Positions 8,502 to 15,096 of a DNA stretch of 64,000 bases are shown here, piece after piece (the stretch's first letter is position 1; every line of letters starts with the position of its first letter). Location of the stretch: assembly GCF_002911665.1 (NCBI RefSeq), contig NZ_MTBP01000003.1:124001-188000 (forward strand). The letters are read 5' to 3'. The notes under the pieces are model-generated. The model ran no database searches. It was not told the DNA's origin and worked only from the letters and a program-made list of their open reading frames with translations. This DNA comes from Actinomadura rubteroloni. GTDB lineage: Bacteria; Actinomycetota; Actinomycetes; Streptosporangiales; Streptosporangiaceae. A program made the translations under genes and the position numbers.

Positions 8502-9319
8502 CGGTCCGCGCGGCGGTGCTCGGCTCGCCGGTCGCCCACTCGCTCTCGCCCGTCCTGCACCGCGCCGCCTACGCGGCCCTCGGACTGGACGACTGGACGT
8601 ACACCGCCGTCGAGTGCGCCGAGGACGGCCTCGCGCCGTTCCTCGGCGGGCTGGACGAGTCCTGGGCGGGCCTGTCGCTGACGATGCCGCTCAAGCGGGT
8701 CGCCCTCGACCTGGCCGCCGAGGTGTCGGAGCTGGCGGTCGCGGTCGGCGGGGCGAACACGCTCGTCCGGCGCGACGGCCGGTGGCACGCCGACAACACC
8801 GACGTCCACGGCATCGTCGCGGCCCTCACCGAGGCGGGGCTCGGCGCGCCCGCGTCCGCGCTCGTCCTCGGCGGCGGGGCGACGGCCGCGTCCGCGTTCG
8901 CCGCCCTGTCCCGGCTCGGGGTGGCGAAGGCGCGGCTGGCCGTGCGCAGCCCCGAGCGCGCCGCCGCGTCGCTGGCCGCCGCCGAGCGGGTGGGGCTGAC
9001 GGTCGAGGTCGCGACGCTGGACCGCGTCCCGGAGCTGCTGGACGTCGACCTGGTCGTCTCCACGCTGCCCGGTCGCGCCGCCGACGCGTTCGCCGCGCCC
9101 GTCGCGGCGTCCCGCGCGGCCCTGTTCGACGTGGTGTACGCGCCGTGGCCGACCGCGCTGGCCGCCGCCGTCGCGGGGGCGGGCCGGACGGTCGTCGGCG
9201 GGTTCCCGATGCTGCTGCACCAGGCCGTCCGGCAGGTGACGCTGATGACTGGCCGCACGGACGTCCCCGTCGCCGCGATGCGCGCGGCCGGCGAGGCGGA
9301 GCTGGCCCGCCGCGCCTGA
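8498..9319 (+). CDS. aroE: Shikimate dehydrogenase
   Basis: This is a 273-aa NADP-dependent enzyme reducing 3-dehydroshikimate to shikimate in aromatic amino-acid synthesis. The substrate-binding motif GSPVAHSLSPVLH is at 9-21. The catalytic Lys is in SLTMPLK (K66) and the catalytic Asp in NTDVHG (D102), with N87 in GGANT. The nucleotide loop LGGGATAAS is a slightly degenerate form of the GAGGA motif. The ATG overlaps the mltG stop. It ends the operon; a GC-rich imperfect hairpin without a U tract follows at about 9322-9350. Confidence 0.95.
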   Translation: MTVRAAVLGSPVAHSLSPVLHRAAYAALGLDDWTYTAVECAEDGLAPFLGGLDESWAGLSLTMPLKRVALDLAAEVSELAVAVGGANTLVRRDGRWHADNTDVHGIVAALTEAGLGAPASALVLGGGATAASAFAALSRLGVAKARLAVRSPERAAASLAAAERVGLTVEVATLDRVPELLDVDLVVSTLPGRAADAFAAPVAASRAALFDVVYAPWPTALAAAVAGAGRTVVGGFPMLLHQAVRQVTLMTGRTDVPVAAMRAAGEAELARRA

Positions 9320-9372
9320 CGGGCCGGGGAATGCCGCGCCCGGTCCCGGGGTTGTACCCGCCGAGGGCCTGG

Positions 9373-9400
9373 TGTCGGCTCTTCGCACAGGTGGTACAGT
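9373..9400 (+). promoter_or_regulatory. Possible infC operon promoter
   Basis: TGTCGG at 9373-9378 and TACAGT at 9395-9400 are separated by 16 bases and lie 264 bases upstream of infC. The match is weak, and this is offered only because the leader needs a start somewhere here. Confidence 0.25.
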
Positions 9401-9534
9401 GGATGCCTGACCGGCCTGGCGAACGTGTCGAGAGACGCGGGCACCGGGCGCTCAAGCGGAGGCCACCTCCCACCTGACCGGCTCGCGGCCGGCGGGTCTC
9501 GGTCCGGCGCACGGCGCACAGCCGTGCCGCCGTC

Positions 9535-9558
9535 GCCTCGGCGCACCGTCGCCGAGGC
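9535..9558 (+). promoter_or_regulatory. First hairpin of the infC leader
   Basis: A perfect 9-bp inverted repeat (GCCTCGGCG, then a 6-base loop, then CGCCGAGGC) lies 11 bases upstream of the terminator-like hairpin. Its position suggests an anti-antiterminator or ribosome/protein-binding stem in a regulated leader; that role is inferred. Confidence 0.5.
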
Positions 9559-9569
9559 GGCCGAAGGTG

Positions 9570-9600
9570 GCCCCGTATGACGAGTCGTACGGGGCTTTTC
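9570..9600 (+). terminator. Rho-independent terminator/attenuator in the infC leader
   Basis: An 11-bp stem (GCCCCGTATGA paired with TCGTACGGGGC, one G-U pair) closes on a CGAG tetraloop at 9581-9584 and is followed by TTTTC. It lies 64 bases upstream of infC and about 250 bases after aroE, so it is better read as a premature terminator in the infC leader than as the aroE terminator. IF3 operons in other phyla are controlled by L20-dependent leaders or by their start codon; here the mechanism is open. Confidence 0.65.
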
Positions 9601-9663
9601 GCATGAGGGCCCAGGGGTACGACCGGTCCGAAGACTTCACTGCAGCGGCCCCTAGGAGGTCCC

Positions 9664-10248
9664 ATCAGCGCCGAACCGCGTATCAACGACCGCATTCGCG
9701 TGCCCGAGGTCCGGCTCGTCGGACCGAACGGCGAACAGGTGGGCATCGTGCCCATCGCCAAGGCCCTGGACCTGGCGCGCGAGTCGGACCTCGACCTGGT
9801 CGAGGTGGCGCCCACGGCGCGCCCGCCCGTCGCCAAGCTCATGGACTACGGCAAGTTCAAGTACGAGTCCGCGATGAAGGCGCGTGAGGCGCGGAAGAAC
9901 CAGGCGCACACGGTCATCAAGGAGATCAAGCTCCGGCCGAAGATCGACCCGCACGACTACGAGACCAAGAAGGGTCACGTGGTGCGGTTCCTCAAGGCCG
10001 GGGACAAGGTCAAGGTGACGATCATGTTCCGCGGCCGTGAGCAGTCCCGGCCGGAGCTGGGCTTCCGGCTGCTGCAGCGGCTGGCCGACGACGTCGAGGA
10101 GCTGGGCTTCGTCGAGTCGCGGGCCAAGCAGGACGGCCGTAACATGATCATGGTGCTCGGCCCGCACAAGAAGAAGGCCGAGGCCAAGGCGGAGGCCAAG
10201 GCCGAGCGCGCGGCGACGCGCTCGGGCTCGGAGCCGGCGGCCGGCTGA
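9664..10248 (+). CDS. infC: Translation initiation factor IF-3 with a likely ATC start
   Basis: This protein of about 194 aa keeps 30S subunits free and checks initiator pairing. The conserved N-terminus reads ISAEPRINDRIRVPEVRLVG, and its first codon is ATC at 9664, four bases after a perfect AGGAGG (9654-9659). The next usable start, GTG at 9700, has no Shine-Dalgarno and would remove the conserved RINDRIR segment. Later landmarks are KLMDYGKFKYE, the linker EARKNQAHTVIKEIKL and the C-domain FRGREQSRPELG. Escherichia coli infC also uses a non-canonical start (AUU), through which IF-3 represses itself. A basic Ala/Lys/Glu tail closes the protein. rpmI follows 174 bases later. Confidence 0.93.
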   Translation: MSAEPRINDRIRVPEVRLVGPNGEQVGIVPIAKALDLARESDLDLVEVAPTARPPVAKLMDYGKFKYESAMKAREARKNQAHTVIKEIKLRPKIDPHDYETKKGHVVRFLKAGDKVKVTIMFRGREQSRPELGFRLLQRLADDVEELGFVESRAKQDGRNMIMVLGPHKKKAEAKAEAKAERAATRSGSEPAAG

Positions 10249-10422
10249 CCGCGGGGCCGGCCACAGTGCCGGCCCGGCACCGGCTCCGTACCGGCGGAGT
10301 CGGGAACGCACGTACATTGAGCCTGTCCAGGCGCGGTCCGAGCGACCGGGGGAGCGCGCCCGTTCAGGCACGCCCGCGCGCCGCCGCGCACGGACGGACG
10401 AGCAGAGGAGACGACGGCGACC

Positions 10423-10617
10423 ATGCCGAAGACCAAGACCCACAGCGGTGCCAAGAAGCGCTTCAAGCTGACCGGCTCCGGCAAGGTGCTGCGCCGCCGC
10501 GCCAACAAGAACCACCTGCTCGAGCACAAGCCGACCAAGCGGACGCGCCGGCTCGACGGCCCCGCCGTGGTGTCGCCGGCCGACACGAAGAACATCAAGA
10601 AGCTGCTGCGCAAGTAA
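10423..10617 (+). CDS. rpmI: 50S ribosomal protein L35 (bL35)
   Basis: This is a 64-aa, very basic protein with the L35 signature MPKTKTHSGAKKRFKLTGSG and a central RRRANKNHLLEHKPTKRTRR. A good ribosome-binding site (AGAGGAG, 10401-10407) precedes the ATG. It lies between infC and rplT, the universal IF3-L35-L20 order. The 174-base gap after infC shows no obvious terminator. Confidence 0.97.
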   Translation: MPKTKTHSGAKKRFKLTGSGKVLRRRANKNHLLEHKPTKRTRRLDGPAVVSPADTKNIKKLLRK

Positions 10618-10684
10618 CCCCAGGACACCACTACGACCTGCCGGGACCCGGAAGGGCCCCGGCCTCCACGAAGGAGAACATCAC

Positions 10685-11062
10685 GTGGCACGCGTGAAGC
10701 GGGCGGTCAACGCCGCCAAGAAGCGCCGGGTCGTCCTGGAGCGCGCGAGCGGCTACCGCGGCCAGCGGTCGCGCCTGTACCGCAAGGCCAAGGAGCAGCA
10801 GCTCCACTCGATGACCTACGCCTTCCGGGACCGCAAGGACCGCAAGGGCCAGTTCCGCCGGCTGTGGATCCAGCGCATCAACGCCGCCGCCCGCGCCAAC
10901 GGCCTGACCTACAACCGCCTCATCCAGGGCCTCAAGCTCGCCGAGGTCGAGGTGGACCGCCGCATGCTCGCCGAGCTGGCCGTCAACGACGCCGCCGCGT
11001 TCGCGGCGCTGGTCGAGGTCGCCAAGGGCGCGCTGCCCGCCGAGGGCAGCGAGGCGGCCTGA
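10685..11062 (+). CDS. rplT: 50S ribosomal protein L20 (bL20)
   Basis: This is a 125-aa assembly-initiating 23S rRNA-binding protein. The N-terminal basic arm begins MARVKRAVNAAKKRR, followed by ASGYRGQRSRLYRKAKE and the globular part with FRRLWIQRINAAARANGL and the family's IQGLKLAEVEVDRRMLAELA. The start is GTG, preceded by GAAGGAG. The C-terminus is slightly extended and acidic. L20 represses this operon in other bacteria, so it is a candidate effector for the infC leader. Confidence 0.97.
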   Translation: MARVKRAVNAAKKRRVVLERASGYRGQRSRLYRKAKEQQLHSMTYAFRDRKDRKGQFRRLWIQRINAAARANGLTYNRLIQGLKLAEVEVDRRMLAELAVNDAAAFAALVEVAKGALPAEGSEAA

Positions 11063-11108
11063 GACCCGCGGTCCCCGGTCTCCGGACCCGGAAAGAAGAA
11101 GAGGGCGC

Positions 11109-11921
11109 ATGGCGGGCCGTGAGCTGACCTCGATCCGCTCCCCGCGGGTGAAGGCCGCACGACGGCTCGCCAAGCGCGCGTTCCGCCGCCGTGAGCGGCG
11201 GTTCCTCGCCGAGGGGCCGCAGGCCGTGCGCGAGGCGCTGGAGATCCCCGGCGGTCTCGCCGAGCTGTTCACCACCGCCGAGGCCGAGACGCGCCACGCG
11301 GACCTGGTGGCGGCGGCCGAGCGGGCGGGCGCCCCGGTGCTGCGCGTCAGCGGCGAGGTGATGGCCGAGCTGGCGCAGACCGTCACGCCGCAGGGGCTGC
11401 TGGCGGTCTGCGAGTTCGTGGACGTGTCCCTGGAGACGTCGCTCGCCGCCTCGCCGCGGCTGGTGACGGTCCTCGCGCACGTCCGCGACCCCGGCAACGC
11501 CGGGACCGTCCTGCGGACCGCCGACGCCGCCGGATCGGGCTCGGTGGTGTTCACCGACGCGTCGGTGGACCCCTACAACGGCAAGTGCGTCCGGGCGTCG
11601 GCGGGCAGCCTGTTCCATCTGCCCGTCGTGGTCGGCCCCCGGTTCGACGCGCTGATCCCCGAGCTGTCCAAGGCGGGGCTCACCGTCCTCGCCGCCGACG
11701 GCGCGGGCACGCGCACCCTGGACTCCTGCGTGGACGACGGCACGCTCGCCCGTCCCACGGCCTGGGTGTTCGGCAACGAGGCGTGGGGCCTGCCCGACGA
11801 GATCCTGCGGCACGTGGACGAGGTCGTCCGCGTCCCGATCTACGGCCGCGCCGAGAGCCTCAACCTCGCGACCGCCGCGGCGGTCTGCCTTTACGCCTCG
11901 GCGCGGGCCCAGCGCGGCTGA
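11109..11921 (+). CDS. TrmH/SpoU family 23S rRNA 2'-O-methyltransferase (RlmB/TsnR-like)
   Basis: This is a 270-aa SPOUT methyltransferase. A substrate-binding N-terminal domain (FLAEGPQAVREAL near 32-44) precedes the knotted catalytic domain. Motif 1 is VRDPGNAGTVLRTADAAG at about 125-142, motif 2 is FGNEAWGLPDE, and motif 3 is VPIYGRAESLNLATAA. Members methylate ribose in 23S rRNA, and relatives such as TsnR confer thiostrepton resistance; the exact nucleotide cannot be read from sequence. It follows rplT by 46 bases in conserved actinobacterial order. Confidence 0.9.
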   Translation: MAGRELTSIRSPRVKAARRLAKRAFRRRERRFLAEGPQAVREALEIPGGLAELFTTAEAETRHADLVAAAERAGAPVLRVSGEVMAELAQTVTPQGLLAVCEFVDVSLETSLAASPRLVTVLAHVRDPGNAGTVLRTADAAGSGSVVFTDASVDPYNGKCVRASAGSLFHLPVVVGPRFDALIPELSKAGLTVLAADGAGTRTLDSCVDDGTLARPTAWVFGNEAWGLPDEILRHVDEVVRVPIYGRAESLNLATAAAVCLYASARAQRG

Positions 11922-12184
11922 CCGTCCGCCGGCCGCGAGCAGGCCGCACGCTGGCCGCTTGCTGGCCGTGCGCTGGCCGCCCGCTGACCGGTTACGGCCG
12001 CGTCGGGCGCCGCGCTGTCCGGTTTGACCTGGGAGAATGGCGACGGCGGCGCCGGGGGACGAGCGCCGCCGTACTCCGCAGGTAGGAGCCGGAAACCACT
12101 CCGGCGGCGGACGAATTCTGTCATCACCGATGTTTACGGTGATGAGCGTGCGCGGCGTTCATGCCGCGCGGATGGGGGCTGACC
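11922..12184 (+). other. Intergenic region with short repeats and two hairpins before the STAS gene
   Basis: The first 80 bases hold an irregular repetition of GCTGGCCG-like words. Just upstream of the STAS gene are two adjacent inverted repeats: TCATCACCG/CGGTGATGA (12121-12129 and 12137-12145, 7-base loop) and GCGCGGC/GCCGCGC (12150-12156 and 12163-12169). Neither is followed by a U tract, so operator or mRNA-structure roles are more likely than termination. Confidence 0.4.
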
Positions 12185-12682
12185 ATGATGGCCGACGACA
12201 GGACGACCGCCGAGCGGCGGACCGCCCGGCGGGGGCCGGGCGCCGTGCGCTGCCGCGCGGGCGCGCTCGAGCCCGACGAGTCCGGGTACGACGCGGGAAC
12301 GGTCCCGTGGGCGACCCGGACGCGTCCGGGGCTGGAGATCGCCACCTCGCGCGTCCGTGACGGCGTGGTCGTGGCGTCGGTCTCGGGGGAGATCGACCTG
12401 CACACGGCCGACCGGCTGCGCGCCCGCCTGATCGGCCTGCACGCGGCGGGCCGGCGGTCGGTCGTGGTCGACTTCGCGGGCGTGCCGTTCTGCGACGCGG
12501 CGGGCCTCGGCGCCCTGGTCGCGGCGCACAACGACGTCGTGGCGCGCGGCGGCGCGATCCGGCTGGCGCGGATGCGGCCCGCCCAGGAGCGCCTGGTGCG
12601 CATCACCGGCCTGCACCGGCTGTTCCCCGTCCACGCGACGCTGGACGAGGCGGTCGCGGAGGCCACAAAAGCCTTGCCCTGA
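12185..12682 (+). CDS. STAS domain protein (anti-sigma-factor-antagonist-like) without the usual phospho-serine
   Basis: This is a roughly 165-aa protein: about 45 poorly conserved residues, then a STAS domain. The signature strand-loop-helix VVVDFAGVPFCDAAGLGALVAAH replaces the canonical D-S-S/A-G with D-A-A-G, so the residue phosphorylated in SpoIIAA-type antagonists is an Ala here. STAS antagonists sequester anti-sigma kinases; this one could be constitutively active or use another switch. ATG 12185 was chosen; ATG 12188 and an upstream in-frame ATG at 12161 are alternatives. It lies directly before a PAS histidine kinase, suggesting a shared signalling role, which is inference. Confidence 0.85.
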   Translation: MMADDRTTAERRTARRGPGAVRCRAGALEPDESGYDAGTVPWATRTRPGLEIATSRVRDGVVVASVSGEIDLHTADRLRARLIGLHAAGRRSVVVDFAGVPFCDAAGLGALVAAHNDVVARGGAIRLARMRPAQERLVRITGLHRLFPVHATLDEAVAEATKALP

Positions 12683-12741
12683 CGGGCTTCGCGGGTCCCG
12701 GCGGCCCTTGCAGTGCGGATAGAGTCTGGTGGCGACGGACC

Positions 12742-13860
12742 GTGTTCCGACGGGTGCTGGAGGCCGCCGTGGGTGGAGTGGACGTGCCCGGCGGGCTGCC
12801 CGCCGACGTCCCGCCGCGCGCCGCGCTGGACGACCTGCCCGACGGACTGCTGATCGCCGACGCGCGGGCGCGCGTGGTGGCGTTCAACCGGGCCGCGGTG
12901 CGGATGACGGGCGTCCCGGCGGGCTCGGCGCTCGGCGGGGACTTCCGCGACGTCCTGCCGCTGCACGACGCGGAGGGCCGCGACTGGTGGAAGTGCGTCG
13001 CGCCCTACGACGGCCTGGCGACGCGCACGCGGCACCCCGAGCGGTCGCTGTACCTGGCGGACGGGACGGAGCTGCTGGTCACCGCGTCCTACCGGCGGGA
13101 CGCGCGCGGCCGGGTGGAACGTTTCACGGTGGCGCTGCGCGACGCCGCCGCCCGCGCCCGCCGCGAGCGCGACCGCGCGGACCTGGTCTCCACCGTCGCC
13201 CACGAGCTGCGGTCGCCGCTGACGAGCGTGAAGGGCTTCACCGCCACGCTGCTGGCCAAGTGGCACCGGTTCAACGACGACCAGAAGCGGGTGATGCTGG
13301 AGACCGTCAACGCCGACGCCGACCGCGTCACCCGGCTCATCACCGAACTGCTGGACGTGTCGCGCATCGAGGCGGGACGGCTGGAGATGCGCCGCCGCGT
13401 GGTGGACCTGGACGTCGAGGTCCGCCGGGCCGTGGCGGGCCGGATCGCGGCGGGCGACCCCGCCGACCGCTTCCGGTTCGAGCCGCGCGGCGCGCTGCCC
13501 GAGCTGTGGCTGGACCCCGACAAGATCGACCAGATCCTCGGGAACCTGCTCGAAAACGCCGTGCGGCACGGGGCTGGTACTGTCACGATCGTGGTGGAAC
13601 CGGACGTGCAGGAGAGGGGAGCCGCCGTGTCGGTGCGCGACGAGGGCGAGGGCATTCCGCCCGAGGCCGCCCAGCGCGTGTTCCGGCAGTTCTGGCGGGG
13701 CCCCGGCGGCAACCGCCGCGCCGGCACCGGTCTCGGCCTGTTCATCGTCAAGGGCCTCGTGGAGGCCCACGGCGGCACGATCGCCGTGCGGCGCGCGCCC
13801 GGCGGCGGCGCCGAGTTCCGATTTACCGTGCCCGCCGGCGCTCCCGCGCACACGGTCTGA
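12742..13860 (+). CDS. Soluble PAS-HisKA-HATPase sensor histidine kinase
   Basis: This is a 372-aa kinase with no membrane segment. A PAS-like domain at about 28-135 begins LDDLPDGLLIADARARVVAFN. It is followed by HisKA with the phospho-acceptor His154 in STVAHELRSPLTSVKGF, and an HATPase_c domain with N box NLLENAVRHG, G1 DEGEGIP and G2 GTGLGLFIVKG. The GTG start has no strong Shine-Dalgarno. No response-regulator gene is adjacent, so it is an orphan. A histidine kinase at this place between the rRNA methyltransferase and pheS is conserved in streptomycetes. The signal is unknown; a cytoplasmic ligand or redox cue would fit the soluble PAS. Confidence 0.9.
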   Translation: MFRRVLEAAVGGVDVPGGLPADVPPRAALDDLPDGLLIADARARVVAFNRAAVRMTGVPAGSALGGDFRDVLPLHDAEGRDWWKCVAPYDGLATRTRHPERSLYLADGTELLVTASYRRDARGRVERFTVALRDAAARARRERDRADLVSTVAHELRSPLTSVKGFTATLLAKWHRFNDDQKRVMLETVNADADRVTRLITELLDVSRIEAGRLEMRRRVVDLDVEVRRAVAGRIAAGDPADRFRFEPRGALPELWLDPDKIDQILGNLLENAVRHGAGTVTIVVEPDVQERGAAVSVRDEGEGIPPEAAQRVFRQFWRGPGGNRRAGTGLGLFIVKGLVEAHGGTIAVRRAPGGGAEFRFTVPAGAPAHTV

Positions 13861-13986
13861 CCCGCCCGCCGGGCGGGACGGCGTCCCGGGAGCCCCGCGC
13901 GGGCGGCGCCGCGGCGCGCGAAGATCGGTACCCGTCCGCGCACTAGACTGCGGACGTCCCACGCCCACCGGAGTTGTCATACCACC

Positions 13987-15096
13987 ATGTCTGCACCCAA
14001 CAAGTCCTATGACCCCGTCGAGGTCGCGGCGCTGAGCGCCGAGTCGCTTGACCGGGCGCGCGCGGACGCGCTGGCGGCCATCGAGGCCGCCGCCGACCTC
14101 GACGCGCTCAAGCAGGTCCGGCTCGCCCACGCGGGCGACCGGTCGCCGCTGGCCCTGGCCAACCGCGAGATCGGCGCGCTGCCCCCGGCGGCGCGCGCCG
14201 AGGCGGGCAAACGCATCGGCGCCGCGCGCGGCGCGGTGACGCAGGCGCTGAAGGCCCGCCAGGCGGAGCTGGAGGAGGAGCGCGACCAGCGCGTCCTCGC
14301 CGAGGAGGCCGTCGACGTCACGCTCCCGTGGGACCGCGCGGCGCGCGGCGCGCGACACCCGCTGACGACGCTCCAGGAGCGGATGGTCGACGTCTTCGTC
14401 TCGATGGGCTTCGAGGTCGCCGAGGGCCCCGAGGTCGAGGCGGAGTGGTTCAACTTCGACGCGCTGAACTTCCCGCCCGACCATCCGGCCCGCTCCATGC
14501 AGGACACGTTCTTCGTGGAGTCGGAGGAGACGGGCCTGGTGCTGCGCACGCACACCTCGCCGATGCAGGTCCGCTCGCTGCTGTCGCGCGAGTTGCCGGT
14601 GTACGTGGTGGGGCCTGGCCGCACCTTCCGCACCGACGAGCTGGACGCCACGCACAGCCCGGTCTTCCACCAGCTCGAAGGGCTGGCGGTGGACGAGGGC
14701 CTGACGATGGCGGACCTGCGCGGCGGCATCGACGCGTTCGTCGCAGGGATGTTCGGTCCGGGCCTGGTGACGCGGATGCGGCCGTCGTTCTTCCCGTTCA
14801 CCGAGCCGTCCGCCGAGGTGGACATGCAGTGCTTCGTGTGCCGGGGCGCGTCCGCCGAGCCGGGCGGCGAACCGTGCCGGACGTGCTCGTCGGAGGGCTG
14901 GATCGAGCTGGGCGGCTGCGGCATGGTCAACCCGCGCGTGCTGGTGGCCTGCGGCATCGACCCCGACCGCTACAGCGGGTGGGCGTTCGGGCTGGGCGTG
15001 GAGCGGACGCTGATGTTCCGGCACGGCGTCGAGGACATGCACGACATGGTGGAGGGCGACGTGCGCTTCACCCTTCCGTTCGGGATGGAGATCTGA
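13987..15096 (+). CDS. pheS: Phenylalanyl-tRNA synthetase alpha subunit
   Basis: This is a 369-aa class II catalytic subunit. An N-terminal coiled-coil arm (about 1-100) precedes motif 1 around GFEVAEGPEVE, the motif 2 region FRTDELDATHSPVFHQLEGL, and motif 3 near the C-terminus (GLGVERTLMFRHG). A Cys-rich insert CFVCRGASAEPGGEPC followed by CRTC may bind zinc, as seen in several bacterial PheS proteins. It overlaps pheT by one base (stop TGA shares its last A with the pheT ATG). Confidence 0.97.
   Translation: MSAPNKSYDPVEVAALSAESLDRARADALAAIEAAADLDALKQVRLAHAGDRSPLALANREIGALPPAARAEAGKRIGAARGAVTQALKARQAELEEERDQRVLAEEAVDVTLPWDRAARGARHPLTTLQERMVDVFVSMGFEVAEGPEVEAEWFNFDALNFPPDHPARSMQDTFFVESEETGLVLRTHTSPMQVRSLLSRELPVYVVGPGRTFRTDELDATHSPVFHQLEGLAVDEGLTMADLRGGIDAFVAGMFGPGLVTRMRPSFFPFTEPSAEVDMQCFVCRGASAEPGGEPCRTCSSEGWIELGGCGMVNPRVLVACGIDPDRYSGWAFGLGVERTLMFRHGVEDMHDMVEGDVRFTLPFGMEI

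Noticed and set aside
12124..15042. A 972-codon minus-strand open frame opposite the STAS, kinase and pheS genes
   Set aside because: No domains, wrong codon-position GC pattern, and it runs across three genuine genes.
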